DNA of 64,000 bases from Planctomycetota bacterium (GCA_015075375.1 JABTUM010000001.1:243201-307200); one strand, 5' to 3'; counted from the first letter of the stretch, positions 1 through 10,898 are shown. A program made the numbers and translations. The notes: a model not told the origin generated them from the letters alone.

Positions 1-1959
1 CTGTCCGAGGCCCGGCGCGAGTTGGAAGCGAAGATCGTCGAACTCGAAACCCGGTTGGGCGCCGAAAAGGAACGCCTCGAAGGGCTGCTCGTCGAGTACG
101 CCGAAAAAGAAAAGCGCCTCCTCGACAAACAGGAAGAGCGCGAGTTGGAGCTGCAAATGCAGCTCGAGAAGCAGGAACTCGAATGGAAAGCGCGCGAGGA
201 GAAGGAGCGCAAGTTCCGCGACGAGCGCGAGCACAAGGCGCGCGAGGAATGGGAGCGCAAGCTGCGCGAGGAACGCGCCGCCGCCGAGAAGGAACGCCGC
301 GGCTACGAGGAGCAGGACGGCAAGCTCCGCGAAGAGCTGGCCGGGCTGCGCCGCGAAAGCGAAGTCCGAGAAGCGGAATTGAAGGTGCGCTTATCGACCG
401 AGCGCGAGGCCAAGGAAGAAGCCCTCACCGAAAAGAGCCTGCTCGCCGAAGCCAAGGCCGAACTCGACGCGCGCGTCGCCGAACTCGAGAAACGCCTGGC
501 TTCAGAAACCGATCTGAAGGACACCGCGCTCAAGAAGCGCAACGAACTGGCCGAAGCGCGCCGCGAACTGGAAGCGCGCGTCGCCGAATTGGACGGCATT
601 CTTTCGCTGGAGCGCGACGCAAAAGAAACGGCGGTCCGGCGCGTGGCGGAACTGGCCGAAGCCAAGAAGGAGTTGGAAGGCAAAGCCAACGACCTGGAAC
701 AGATGCTCAGCTTGGAGAAATCCGCCAAGGAAACGGCGCTCAAACGCGGCAACGAACTCTCCGAGGCGCGCAGCGAACTGGAAGCGCGCGTCGCGGACCT
801 CGATTCGAGGTTCGGCGCCGAGCGCGAGGCCAAGCAGGCCCTGCAAAAAGATTTCGACGCGCTGGCCATCGCCAAGCGCGAACTGGATGCCAAAGCCGCC
901 GAAACCAAGAGCTTGCTCGCCAGCGAGAAGCAGGCGCACCGCTTGGCCGCCGACGAACGCGAGAAGCAAGCCGGGCTGATCCGCGAGTTGCAGGGCCGCG
1001 GCGCAACGCTCGAAGCGGCGCTCAAAGCCGAACGGGAGGCGAAGGAGCGCGCGCTGCAGGAGCGCGATCAGGCCGTCGCACGGCACGAAGACGCCGCCGT
1101 CTACGGCCGGAAGGTGCGCGGCGAGTTCGAACGCTACAAGCAGGCGGCCTCGCACGGTATCGAGAGCCTGACGCAACAGTACCACCGCGCCATGTCGGAC
1201 CTCGCCACCGAGAACACGAACCTCACGCAGCAGTTCAAGAACGCCTGCGTGCAGCTCGATGAATTCAAAAAGCGTTACGACACGCTCACTCAGGCCGGCA
1301 GCCACATCCAGAGCCAGATCGATTCGTTCTCGAAGGAACTGGGCGCGCGGCTCTCGCGCGTGCTCCAGGAATCCGACGGCAAGGACCTGCCGCCCGAGCC
1401 ACCGCCACCCGATAAACCTAAACCGCAGCAGGCCGGTGCGCCGAAGCCGGCCATGGTGAGCTCGGACCCTAAGCAAGCGGCGGCGCCGGAAGCGCCCAAG
1501 GTTCCGCCGCAGCCGGTCGTCGCCCCGGGCGCTCAGGCTCCTGCCGTTCTGTCCGCTCCGTCCGCTCCGGCGCAACCCGCGCCGCAGCCGGCTCCCGCGC
1601 CGGTGAAGGCCGAAGCGCCTGCGCAGCCGAAAGCCGAAACGCCGTCCAAGCCCGCGGCTCCGGCGCCCAAACCCCCGTCCCCCGCCCCGCCGCCCGCGGC
1701 GCAGGCGCCCGCACCGCCACCGCAGCCCAAGCAAGCGGCGGCCTCGGCGGCTGCGCCCAGCGCGGCGCCGGCCGGACCGGCCAAACCGGGAACGCAAGGG
1801 TATATCAAGCACGAGACGGTGATTACCGAGGCGGTGCCGAAGAAGCCTTCGGACCGCCAGCCCGTTCAGCCCGCCGCGCCGGCCGCCAGCAAGCAGCCGC
1901 CGCCGGACGACAGGAACAAGGGTGGCGGGAACTTGTTCTCGCGCATCTTCAAGAAATAG
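1..1959 (+). CDS. Long coiled-coil protein with Pro/Ala-rich tail (5' end outside the window)
   Basis: The frame is open from the first base, so the true start lies upstream. About the first 440 residues are a nearly unbroken charged coiled coil (Glu, Lys, Arg, Ala, Leu), including seven tandem copies of a 35-residue unit at 337-1071. A more polar helical segment follows (to about 1370), then roughly 180 residues rich in Pro, Ala, Gln and Lys. The protein ends with a short basic motif (NLFSRIFKK) resembling the amphipathic tails of some scaffold proteins. No transmembrane segment or enzymatic domain is visible. A structural or scaffolding role in the cytoplasm is likely but inferred. I do not recognise a named family. 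Confidence 0.85.
   Translation: MSEARRELEAKIVELETRLGAEKERLEGLLVEYAEKEKRLLDKQEERELELQMQLEKQELEWKAREEKERKFRDEREHKAREEWERKLREERAAAEKERRGYEEQDGKLREELAGLRRESEVREAELKVRLSTEREAKEEALTEKSLLAEAKAELDARVAELEKRLASETDLKDTALKKRNELAEARRELEARVAELDGILSLERDAKETAVRRVAELAEAKKELEGKANDLEQMLSLEKSAKETALKRGNELSEARSELEARVADLDSRFGAEREAKQALQKDFDALAIAKRELDAKAAETKSLLASEKQAHRLAADEREKQAGLIRELQGRGATLEAALKAEREAKERALQERDQAVARHEDAAVYGRKVRGEFERYKQAASHGIESLTQQYHRAMSDLATENTNLTQQFKNACVQLDEFKKRYDTLTQAGSHIQSQIDSFSKELGARLSRVLQESDGKDLPPEPPPPDKPKPQQAGAPKPAMVSSDPKQAAAPEAPKVPPQPVVAPGAQAPAVLSAPSAPAQPAPQPAPAPVKAEAPAQPKAETPSKPAAPAPKPPSPAPPPAAQAPAPPPQPKQAAASAAAPSAAPAGPAKPGTQGYIKHETVITEAVPKKPSDRQPVQPAAPAASKQPPPDDRNKGGGNLFSRIFKK
337..1071 (+). 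repeat. Seven tandem 105-bp units encoding a 35-residue coiled-coil repeat
   Basis: Units start at 337, 442, 547, 652, 757, 862 and 967. Each encodes a variant of LAEAKRELEARVAELE followed by a segment like LASEREAKETALKR. The length is 35 residues, exactly five heptads, so the coil stays in register across units. The first codons of the window resemble the same unit (LSEARRELEA), so older copies probably lie upstream. Confidence 0.85.
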
Positions 1960-1978
1960 AGTTCAAGCGAACGAGCGG

Positions 1979-3253
1979 TCAGGACCGTGAACCGGCGCGC
2001 TTCGAGCGCGCCGGTTTCGTTTTAGGCGCGGGCACATCCTTCAAGCCCAGTTCCCGCGCAAGCTGGCGCAAAAACATCTCCGCATCCGTCACGAGCCCCA
2101 GCGCCTGGAACGTTCCGCGGTCCGCCAGCTTCGTCACCACCGCCGGGTTGATATCCACGCAGACCGTGAAGACGTCGGCGGGCAGCATGTTCCCGACGGC
2201 GATGGATGTCAGCATCGTGCCGATCATGATGCACAGGCCCACGCCCGGCAGCTTCGCGCGCATGGCGTCCTGGGCTTCGTGCATCTCGGTGATCACGTCC
2301 GGCAGCGGGCCGTCGTCGCGAATGCTTCCCACCAGCACGAACGGAACCCTGCGGCGCACGCAAGCGTGCATCACGCCGCCCTTGATCAGCTTCGCGCGCA
2401 CCGCTGCGGCAATAGAGCCGGCGCGGCGCACGCGATTGATCGCGCGCAGGTGATGCTCATGTCCGTGCTCCACCGGCTTGCCCGACGTCAGGCTGACGCC
2501 GAGGCTGGTCCCGAACATGCTCGCTTCGATGTCGTGCGCGGCCAGCGCGTTCCCGGCGAAGAGCACGTCCACGCATCCGGCGTTCAGCAACGCTTCGAGG
2601 TGCGGGCCCGCTCCGGTGTGCACGATCGCCGGCCCGCCCACCAGCAGCACTTTGCGCCCCGCACGCTGCGTCTCGCGTATCTTCTCGGCGATGCGGCGGA
2701 TCAGCAGCAGCTTCGGCTTCTCGCTCGAGACCGCGCTGCCCATGAACTCGAACGCCTGGCGGTCGGCTTGGCGGTCGATGGGCTCGACGCGGATCCCGGC
2801 ATGCCCCACGACGACCTGGTCGCCTTTGCGGATGCGGTGCATGCGCAGGCAGCGCGCCGTGCCGCGCGCGCGGTCGAGCACGATGCCGCAATCCATCTCC
2901 GCGTTCGCCACGCGCATCCAGCGCCCGCGGTGATAAATCTCCGTGCGCAGGTTCGTCGTCGCATAAAAGTCGTCGGGAAAAACGCCGGCCTTCGGCGCGG
3001 GCCGCATCTGCACTTCGGGCCGCCCGGCCATCGTCGCGCCCGAGCGCGTGACTTGTTCGAGGATCTCGTTCAGCGTGCGCGCATCCGGAGCTTCCACGCG
3101 CACCCGCGCGGTGCTGGCATCGCGCGGCGAGTACCCGACCCGGATCTCCTCGATCCGGTAGTCGCCGCCGAACGCAATAATCAGATCGAGTACTTTAGGC
3201 AGAACGAGATTGTCGAGCAGGTGGCCGCTAAGTTCGATGGTTTCCGTGCGCAT
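1979..3253 (-). CDS. LOR/SDH-domain protein, archaeal-type ornithine cyclodeaminase-like (TIGR00300 family)
   Basis: 424 residues. The N-terminal ~100 residues (starting MRTETIELSGHLLD, with GGDYRIEEIRVG) match the LOR/SDH conserved domain first seen in lysine-oxoglutarate reductase/saccharopine dehydrogenase. The C-terminal part is a Rossmann-like region with LLVGGPAIVHTGAG, DVLFAGNALAAHDIE and the ending typical of TIGR00300 (GNMLPADVFTVCVDINP). Related domains in archaea and in cyanobacterial ArgZ/AgrE convert ornithine to proline with NAD. No arginine dihydrolase domain is fused here. Ornithine-to-proline conversion is therefore likely but inferred. The last residues, basic and serine-rich, are encoded by the terminator hairpin of the convergent gene. 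Confidence 0.85.
   Translation of the reverse strand: MRTETIELSGHLLDNLVLPKVLDLIIAFGGDYRIEEIRVGYSPRDASTARVRVEAPDARTLNEILEQVTRSGATMAGRPEVQMRPAPKAGVFPDDFYATTNLRTEIYHRGRWMRVANAEMDCGIVLDRARGTARCLRMHRIRKGDQVVVGHAGIRVEPIDRQADRQAFEFMGSAVSSEKPKLLLIRRIAEKIRETQRAGRKVLLVGGPAIVHTGAGPHLEALLNAGCVDVLFAGNALAAHDIEASMFGTSLGVSLTSGKPVEHGHEHHLRAINRVRRAGSIAAAVRAKLIKGGVMHACVRRRVPFVLVGSIRDDGPLPDVITEMHEAQDAMRAKLPGVGLCIMIGTMLTSIAVGNMLPADVFTVCVDINPAVVTKLADRGTFQALGLVTDAEMFLRQLARELGLKDVPAPKTKPARSKRAGSRS
1990..2023 (+). terminator. Rho-independent terminator of the coiled-coil gene
   Basis: An 11-bp GC-rich stem (1990-2000 with 2006-2016) has a TTCGA loop and is followed by TCGTTTT. It lies 30 nt after the coiled-coil stop and inside the last codons of the convergent gene, where it encodes a basic C-terminal tail. 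Confidence 0.7.
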
Positions 3254-3289
3254 GTCCGGGCTGTCCGTTCGATTTCCGGGGCGGACGCG

Positions 3290-3766
3290 TCACTTCTTCT
3301 CCGGCGTGCGGCCGTTGTCGCTCGAAAGCCGGCCCGGTTCGGGAATCGGCTCGGGCGGCAGGGCCGTCGGACGCGACTGCTCGCCGTACGTCGTCTTGTT
3401 CAAATGCAGCGCCACGCGCTCCAACAGGCGGTCTTCGAAATCGCGGTGCCGCGTGTACAGCGCCTCCCGCGTCTGAAGCTTCGCTTCGACCACCGGCTGC
3501 CCTTGATCCTTGCCGGGCTTGGAGATCACGTCGACGCGGAACTTCGAATAGGTCGAGTACGCGCCTTCCAGCCGCGTGCGGCGCTCGTCGCCGTCCAGCT
3601 TATCCTCGGTCTTGGTCACCTGATCGGCTTTGACGTGCCCTTCCTCGCCCAGCGCGGTGATCACCGCCTGCACGACCTCGTCGTGTCCGGCCTGGGCGTA
3701 CGGCCGGTCGGTCGAGCATCCCGCCAGCATCGCCAGCGCCACCATCGAAAGACACAGCCCACGCAT
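3290..3766 (-). CDS. Small lipoprotein of unknown function
   Basis: 158 residues from an ATG at 3766, chosen because AGGAG lies 9 nt upstream and because it gives a clean lipoprotein signal (MRGLCLSMVALAMLAGC, lipobox LAGC). The mature part is hydrophilic and mixed alpha/beta (DEVVQAVITALGEEGH, then segments such as KFRVDVISKPGKDQGQPVV). It ends in a Pro/Arg-rich tail. No family is recognised. It lies between the LOR/SDH gene and spoVR on the same strand and could be the last gene of the prkA unit (gap about 90 nt to spoVR). Confidence 0.75.
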   Translation of the reverse strand: MRGLCLSMVALAMLAGCSTDRPYAQAGHDEVVQAVITALGEEGHVKADQVTKTEDKLDGDERRTRLEGAYSTYSKFRVDVISKPGKDQGQPVVEAKLQTREALYTRHRDFEDRLLERVALHLNKTTYGEQSRPTALPPEPIPEPGRLSSDNGRTPEKK

Positions 3767-3858
3767 GAGCGCGATCTCCTGCAGCAAAGTTTTCGGCACC
3801 AAAGCTGGAAATCAGGCTAGCGTCGCGGCGTGGGGATGCCAGTGCGGATCGATTCGGA

Positions 3859-5364
3859 TTACTCGTTCTCGACGGCGATTTCGCGGTCGCGGTGTTCTTG
3901 GCCGTCGAAGGAATACAAGCGGCCCTTGCCGCCCACCATCGTCTCCAGGTGCACGGGACGGCCCCAGATCGCGCATACGTTGCGCAGCGTGTCGCGCCCG
4001 TGGTCGATCCGCAGTTCGACCCCGTCGAAGCGGTGCTTGAGGTACAGTTCGCCGCGGTTCCCGTAATTCCCGTCCACCACGTAGATGAACGGATGCCCGC
4101 CATTGGTGAGGCTGACCAGCAACTGGCCCTTAATCTCGTCGAAGTCGCGGCTGGCGATCTCGTACATGCCGGTCTTCTTGTTGTAGTTGTAGCGGTACAG
4201 CTTGTGGCGCTCGCAGAATTCCGGCGTCAGGTACGTATCGATGAACGTGACGTCGTTGTGGAAGCGCCGGACCTCGAAAATCTTCTCGCGCCCCTTCATG
4301 TCGCCCGTGTCCCACGTGCGGCGGCGTTCGAAATCCTCGCACGACTCCCATTCCGGTCCGTGCTGCCCTTTGTTCCAGCGTTCTTCGATGTCGCGGAACA
4401 GCTCCACGCCCACTTTGTACGGATTCATCTGCCCCGGCGCCTGCGCCACCGCGCCGCTGTGGTGATCGCAGAAGTCCACGATCTCCTGGTCCGTGGCGAG
4501 CCGCTCGGTCATCATCTTCGAGTGCCAGTACGTAGCCCAGCCCTCGTTCATGATCTTCGTCATCCACTGCGGCGCGAAGTAATACGCCTCTTCGCGGACG
4601 ATGGCCAGAATGTCGCGCTGCCAGGGCTCCAGTTGCGCGTACTCCAGCAGGAAGAGCAGCAGATCGCGCTCGGGCTCGGGCGGAAAACGCTTCTGCTTGG
4701 CCCGCTCGGTTTCCAACTCCTGGCGCTTGCGGTCCAGGAACTCCTGCGGGTTGATGAAGCGGTCCATGTAGTCCTTGGACTTGATGCGCCGGACTTCCAG
4801 CGGTTCTTCTTCCGCCTGCTCCAGCAACCGCGTCTTGCCCCGGCCATCGAAGCGCCGCCGGATGCCCGTCGAATGGATATCGATCAGGTTCTCGATCGAG
4901 AGGCAGCAGTCGAGAAAGTCTTCGACGATCTCGTGCCCGTGCCGTTCGGCATGCGCGCGCACACGCGCCCCGTGGTTGGCCATGTCGTCGATGGCTTTGC
5001 GGCTGGTGTGCGCGAAGAAAAAGTTATTCTTGAAGAAATCGCTGTGCGCGTAGACGTGCGCCATCACCAGCTTCTGGTCCACGAGCGGATTCGAGATCAT
5101 CAGATAGGCGTAGCAAGGATCGTTGTTGATCACCATCTCGTAGATCTTGCTGAGACCCCACGTGTACGACTTGCTGATCTTTTCGTAGTCCATCCCGAAG
5201 CGCCAATGCGGATAGCGCGTGGGAAACCCGCCCAGCGAAGCGATCTGGTTGATCTGGTCGTACGTGCACAGTTCGAAGACAACGTCGAAGAAATCGAGCC
5301 CGCAGTCCATCGCGTGGGACTTGATCTCTTCCTTCAGGTCGTCGAGTTCGCCGGTGAGGTTCAT
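3859..5364 (-). CDS. spoVR: SpoVR family protein
   Basis: 501 residues, the usual length for SpoVR/YcgB proteins. Characteristic segments are visible: FPTRYPHWRFGMDYEKI, WGLSKIYEMVINNDPCYAYLM, AHVYAHSDFFKNN, and MNEGWATYWH in the middle, followed by the conserved FREKIFEVRRFHND-like region. The family is required for spore cortex formation in Bacillus but is widespread in non-sporulating bacteria, where it travels with PrkA and DUF444 proteins. Biochemical function is unknown. Here it is the distal member of prkA, a membrane-protein gene, the DUF444 gene and spoVR, all on the minus strand. A role in the stationary-phase or stress output of the kinase is the reasonable inference. Confidence 0.95.
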   Translation of the reverse strand: MNLTGELDDLKEEIKSHAMDCGLDFFDVVFELCTYDQINQIASLGGFPTRYPHWRFGMDYEKISKSYTWGLSKIYEMVINNDPCYAYLMISNPLVDQKLVMAHVYAHSDFFKNNFFFAHTSRKAIDDMANHGARVRAHAERHGHEIVEDFLDCCLSIENLIDIHSTGIRRRFDGRGKTRLLEQAEEEPLEVRRIKSKDYMDRFINPQEFLDRKRQELETERAKQKRFPPEPERDLLLFLLEYAQLEPWQRDILAIVREEAYYFAPQWMTKIMNEGWATYWHSKMMTERLATDQEIVDFCDHHSGAVAQAPGQMNPYKVGVELFRDIEERWNKGQHGPEWESCEDFERRRTWDTGDMKGREKIFEVRRFHNDVTFIDTYLTPEFCERHKLYRYNYNKKTGMYEIASRDFDEIKGQLLVSLTNGGHPFIYVVDGNYGNRGELYLKHRFDGVELRIDHGRDTLRNVCAIWGRPVHLETMVGGKGRLYSFDGQEHRDREIAVENE

Positions 5365-5433
5365 GGAATCCTGTCGACTCTATCTTTCGCCTCGATGATC
5401 CGGGGCGCTTCGCCCCGCCAGCCGGGCGTAACC

Positions 5434-6564
5434 CTACTTGCCCTTCCCCAGAAAAATCTTGATCGCGTCGTAAATCTCGTCCTTGCTTTTAATGTCCGCC
5501 GTCACCAGGTTCTCCATCTGCAGCGCGTCGTCGAGCTTGCGTTTGAACTCCCCCGATCCGTACAGGCTGCGCACTTGCCCGTAGCAGAACAGGTTCAGCT
5601 TCGGCAGCATTTCGTCGCTGAGGATCTTGAAGCACTGCTCGTTGTCGCTCAGCAGGTTGTCGCCGTCGCTGAAATGGAACGCGTAGATGTTCCAGTTCCC
5701 CGCGGGGAACTGATCGTCGATGATGTCGGTGCACAGGCGGTATGCGCTGCTGATCGCCGTGCCGCCCGATTCGCGCGTGCGGTAAAACGTTTCCTGGTCC
5801 ACCTCGCGCGCCGCGGCGTCGTGCGTGATGTAGCGGCTCTCCAGCCGTTTGTACTGGCTGCGCAGCCACGTATCGATCCAGAAGGCCGTCGTGCGAACCA
5901 GTTCCTTCTGTTCGTCGCCCATGCTGCCCGAGACGTCCATCATGTAAAAGATCACCGCGTTGGACTCGGGGACATGCGTGATCTGCCAACTCTTGAAGCG
6001 CTTGTCTTCCTTCACCGGGATGATGCGCGGATCGTCCGGGTTGTACAGCCCCATCGAAATCTGGCGCCGCAGCGCGCGGACGTAGGTGCGCTTGAAATGC
6101 CGCAGGCTCTCGGGGCCCTGCCGGCTGATCGTCTTGTAGCGTTCCTTCTGGGTGACGATCGTCTTCTGGCCCTTCGGCGCGATGTTGGGCAGTTCCAGCT
6201 CTTCGCCCAGAATCTTCGCCAGTTCGTCCAGCGTCAGTTCGACTTCCAGCGCGTGCTCGCCGGGCTGATCGCCCGCCTCGCCCTGGCCTTCGCCTTCCTG
6301 CGGCTGGCCGCCCACCGGATCGCCCACTTCGCCTTCGCCCGAACCGACGCCGCCCATATTCCGGCCGAAGCGAAAACGCGGCAGTTCGATCTGGGGCACC
6401 GGAATGCTGACCAGATCCTTGCCTTTCTTGCCCATCATCTCGCTGTTGGTGATGTACTTGCGCAGATCCTTCTTGATCCGGCCGCGCACGATCTGGCGGA
6501 AGCGCGAATGATCGCGCTCGATCTTGCTCACGCCCTGCTTGAGAATCTGGTCCTGATCGCTCAT
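5434..6564 (-). CDS. yeaH: DUF444 (YeaH-type) protein with von Willebrand A-like domain
   Basis: 376 residues, somewhat shorter than E. coli YeaH (about 430). The N-terminus has the family signature ([24 protein letters not shown]) followed by an acidic, Gly-rich linker (about residues 75-105). The C-terminal half is VWA-like with a MIDAS-type motif MDVSGSMG (about residue 215) and a later [11 protein letters not shown] segment that would complete the metal site. It is placed between prkA and spoVR, as in the conserved yeaG-yeaH-ycgB association. A metal-dependent protein-interaction role is inferred. A hairpin precedes its start (see 6579-6595). Confidence 0.93.
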   Translation of the reverse strand: MSDQDQILKQGVSKIERDHSRFRQIVRGRIKKDLRKYITNSEMMGKKGKDLVSIPVPQIELPRFRFGRNMGGVGSGEGEVGDPVGGQPQEGEGQGEAGDQPGEHALEVELTLDELAKILGEELELPNIAPKGQKTIVTQKERYKTISRQGPESLRHFKRTYVRALRRQISMGLYNPDDPRIIPVKEDKRFKSWQITHVPESNAVIFYMMDVSGSMGDEQKELVRTTAFWIDTWLRSQYKRLESRYITHDAAAREVDQETFYRTRESGGTAISSAYRLCTDIIDDQFPAGNWNIYAFHFSDGDNLLSDNEQCFKILSDEMLPKLNLFCYGQVRSLYGSGEFKRKLDDALQMENLVTADIKSKDEIYDAIKIFLGKGK

Positions 6565-6578
6565 CTCGGTTGATTCCA

Positions 6579-6595
6579 GGGAGCCTCAGGCTCCC
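6579..6595 (-). promoter_or_regulatory. Hairpin between a strong Shine-Dalgarno-like AAGGAGG and the DUF444 start
   Basis: A perfect 7-bp inverted repeat (GGGAGCC TCA GGCTCCC) lies 14 nt before the DUF444 ATG. On the mRNA an AAGGAGG overlaps its 5' arm, too far (about 30 nt) from the ATG unless the hairpin folds. It may tune translation or mRNA ends within the operon. No U-tract follows, so it is not a typical terminator. Confidence 0.4.
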
Positions 6596-6625
6596 TCCTT
6601 GAAGTCAAACGCGCTCCTGTCGCCC

Positions 6626-7264
6626 TTACCGCCGAGGCCGCATCAACACGGCTTTGCGAGCCGAAATCCGGACCGGCGCGGGCGCCGGCAGGATCGACCA
6701 GTGGAAGTACACGCCCACCACCGCAGAAATCAGCGCGCAGATCGCCGCCAAGCCCAGCCACTCGCTGTCCGCGGCGCCCTTTTGCATGCACAGTGATATA
6801 GCCAGCCCCGCCGCGAAAATCGGCAGGATAAAGAACGGCATCGTCAGCCCTGCCGCGATGATCCGCAGCCGCAGGATCGACTGCCGTACGTACACGCCCT
6901 GCAGCGAACGCTGCAGCAGTTCCGGAATCTTCGCGATCCCGCTCTCGCTGGCGGTCTGCTGCGCCTTTGCCACCAACCCCTGGCTCGCGATATGCCACGT
7001 GCGCAGCAGCTCGATCAGGCGCTGCCGGATCGTGCGCAGCGCCATGCACCACGTCGCCACGATCGCGATCAGCACCAGTTGCCGCGCCTGGTGTTCCCAG
7101 GGCAGCCCCTCGCTGAGCTTCGCGATGCCGATGAAAGCCCACGTCAAAAGCGCCTGCAGCGCGGTCGTCAACAGCCAGCCCGCCGAACCGCCGCGCTGCG
7201 TGATGGCCCAGAGCTTCGCGAAGAAGCCGGGCTCTTGCGTCTGCTTCCTGGGACCGTCGGCCAT
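6626..7264 (-). CDS. Integral membrane protein inserted in the prkA-DUF444-spoVR unit
   Basis: 212 residues with about four hydrophobic segments: residues ~29-48 (AGWLLTTALQALLTWAFIGI), ~62-76, ~146-170 (IIAAGLTMPFFILPIFAAGL) and ~178-197. Between the second and third is a charged helical stretch of ~65 residues that would be cytoplasmic. The ATG at 7264 has AAAGGG at a suitable distance. It sits 64 nt after prkA and 61 nt before the DUF444 gene, so it is almost certainly co-transcribed. I do not recognise the family. A membrane anchor or receptor for the kinase module is a guess from context. Confidence 0.8.
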   Translation of the reverse strand: MADGPRKQTQEPGFFAKLWAITQRGGSAGWLLTTALQALLTWAFIGIAKLSEGLPWEHQARQLVLIAIVATWCMALRTIRQRLIELLRTWHIASQGLVAKAQQTASESGIAKIPELLQRSLQGVYVRQSILRLRIIAAGLTMPFFILPIFAAGLAISLCMQKGAADSEWLGLAAICALISAVVGVYFHWSILPAPAPVRISARKAVLMRPRR

Positions 7265-7328
7265 GGTCTGCCCTTTCGGCCTGCCGAGCGGCTCCGCGCC
7301 GCCCGCCCCCGCCGCGCAAGCGCCGTCC

Positions 7329-9386
<2,058 letters not shown>

Positions 9387-9637
9387 GAATGCGTCCCCTT
9401 CAGATGGATGAACCTGCTCCGAACCGCCCAGCCCGGCCGGGACCACCATCTGGACGCCGCGAGCGCGAGGCCATTCGCGAAATAAGAATGGAGTTGGGTG
9501 GCTCGCACAATCGTGCCGCCACTCGATACGCCCGCGCGCTGGTTATGCCTTGAAGGAGGGAACCGACCGAAGAAATCTGCGGTTCAGGATGCCAAAGAGC
9601 TTGGTCTCGATTGTTCCAACCCTATGCCTGCACATGC

Positions 9638-9665
9638 AATATCTCATTTTTTGAGCCCAAGTCAA
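9638..9665 (-). promoter_or_regulatory. prkA: Possible sigma70-type promoter of the prkA unit
   Basis: On the minus strand TTGACT (9660-9665) and GATATT (9638-9643) are 16 nt apart, about 250 nt before the prkA ATG. The long leader contains no convincing gene. Confidence is limited because the -10 is imperfect. Confidence 0.35.
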
Positions 9666-9775
9666 TAAGAAGGCATGCACCTTGCGTACAACCCCTAGAT
9701 GATGTAACCCATGGCTGATGTGCACCTTGTAGGAGTTGCGCCCGATTCGAGCTCAAAAATCGGTTGGGGATTTCC

Positions 9776-9819
9776 GAAAACTATACGGGGCGAAGCGTCA
9801 CGCGCGCTCCGCCCCATAT
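9776..9819 (-). terminator. Rho-independent terminator of the GntR-aldolase-dehydrogenase-xylA operon
   Basis: A 15-bp stem with two G-U wobbles (9805-9819 with 9783-9797) and a 7-nt loop is followed on the minus strand by AGTTTTC. It begins about 27 nt after the xylA stop. Confidence 0.8.
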
Positions 9820-9845
9820 CAAACCGACTCAAATACTAGCTCTGC

Positions 9846-10898
9846 TTACCCCTTCCGGCCCAGAAGCAGCCGAACGATGTACGCTTCCAGTTCCTCGTAA
9901 TCGCGCTCATCCCGCAGCTTCTGGACGGTCTTCTCGTTCACCCGGTCCACGATCTCGGCCAAGTAGCCGAAGAAGGCCAGGCTGTTGGCGAGGTGCTTGT
10001 GCGCGGTCTCCTGCTTCTGCGTGCGCATCGCCTTCACGTCCAAGCCCACCCATTCGCCCTTCCGGCCGAAGCCGCCGCGCGCCAGCACCCAGACTTGGTT
10101 GAACGCGCGCCGAATGTTCACGGCCCCGAACGATTTGTCTTCGTCGAACTTCAAGCCGTCCTGATCGTTGAGGTGCACGCCCCACAGCTTCCCCGCGGCC
10201 AACGAGTAGGCCATATCGTCGCTCGCGTCGATGCCCAGCAGCAGCGAGTGCGCCGACTCGATCAGCACGCCCACTCGCTTCGGGTCGGACGTCTGCGCGC
10301 CCATGCCCAGGAAGTGCCCAGGCGTCGGCAGGTACGCCGCATCGGTCGGCTCGTTGGGCTTCATCTCGCCCAGGATCCGGATGCCCTTGTCGTACGCGAG
10401 CAGCGCGTTGAGATACTCCAGGTAGCGCTTGCAGCTCAGCAGCGGATCCTTCGCTTCGCGGATGTACGTTCCTTCGCGCGCCGGCCAGAGCACGATCCGC
10501 TTGGTGCCCAGCTCGTTGGCGATATCGATGCTGCGCAGCGACCGTTCCAGCGCGTAACGCCGGCACTTCGGATCGTTGCTTGTCCAACCTCCATCGATCG
10601 TGCGCGGATCTTCCCACAACCGCGGCGCCACGAACTCGGGCTCCAGACCGTGGTCGCGCAGGAGCTTCTTCATCTCCCGCGTCGCCTTGCGCGTCGCCGC
10701 TGGATTCAAGCCCGCGGGGCAGACGTCGTCGTCGTGGAACTGAATCGCGCCAAAGCCCAGTTTCTTGAAGAGCCGGATCTTCTCCAGAAAACCCAGCTCG
10801 GTTCGCACCGGCGGCCCAAACGGGTCCGCGCCCGGATGCATGTTCCACGGGCCCACCGAGAACCGGAAAACGCCCTTCCCGCACTTGATCTGCTTCAT
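9846..10898 (-). CDS. xylA: Xylose isomerase (short, actinomycete-type)
   Basis: 350 residues, a TIM-barrel enzyme that interconverts D-xylose and D-xylulose in the cytoplasm with two divalent metals. Family motifs are present in order: AIQFHDDD (catalytic His region), RIVLWPAREG, LGEMKPNEP (metal-binding Glu and the Lys), IESAHSLLLG, KLWGVHLNDQDGLKFDEDKSFG and a WVGLDVKAMRTQ equivalent of the last metal Asp. It is about 40 residues shorter than typical short-class enzymes, mainly at the C-terminus. AAAGGAG precedes the ATG. It is the last gene of the GntR operon, so its substrate could be a related sugar rather than xylose. Confidence 0.88.
   Translation of the reverse strand: MKQIKCGKGVFRFSVGPWNMHPGADPFGPPVRTELGFLEKIRLFKKLGFGAIQFHDDDVCPAGLNPAATRKATREMKKLLRDHGLEPEFVAPRLWEDPRTIDGGWTSNDPKCRRYALERSLRSIDIANELGTKRIVLWPAREGTYIREAKDPLLSCKRYLEYLNALLAYDKGIRILGEMKPNEPTDAAYLPTPGHFLGMGAQTSDPKRVGVLIESAHSLLLGIDASDDMAYSLAAGKLWGVHLNDQDGLKFDEDKSFGAVNIRRAFNQVWVLARGGFGRKGEWVGLDVKAMRTQKQETAHKHLANSLAFFGYLAEIVDRVNEKTVQKLRDERDYEELEAYIVRLLLGRKG

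Larger units (their letters stand above)
9387..9845. other. Intergenic region between prkA and xylA
   Basis: This 459-bp, locally AT-richer stretch holds the xylA-operon terminator (9776-9819) and a possible prkA promoter (9638-9665). Short open frames in it lack coding character and ribosome-binding sites. I see no RNA gene or repeat. Confidence 0.6.

Noticed and set aside
502..1812. Long open frames on the minus strand opposite the coiled-coil gene
   Set aside because: Arg- and Leu-rich translations mirror the repetitive GC-rich coding strand, and the plus-strand frame has the clear heptad structure and codon pattern.
3892..6573. An 893-residue plus-strand open frame across spoVR and the DUF444 gene
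   Set aside because: It is the antisense of two confidently recognised genes and has no domain or ribosome-binding site of its own.
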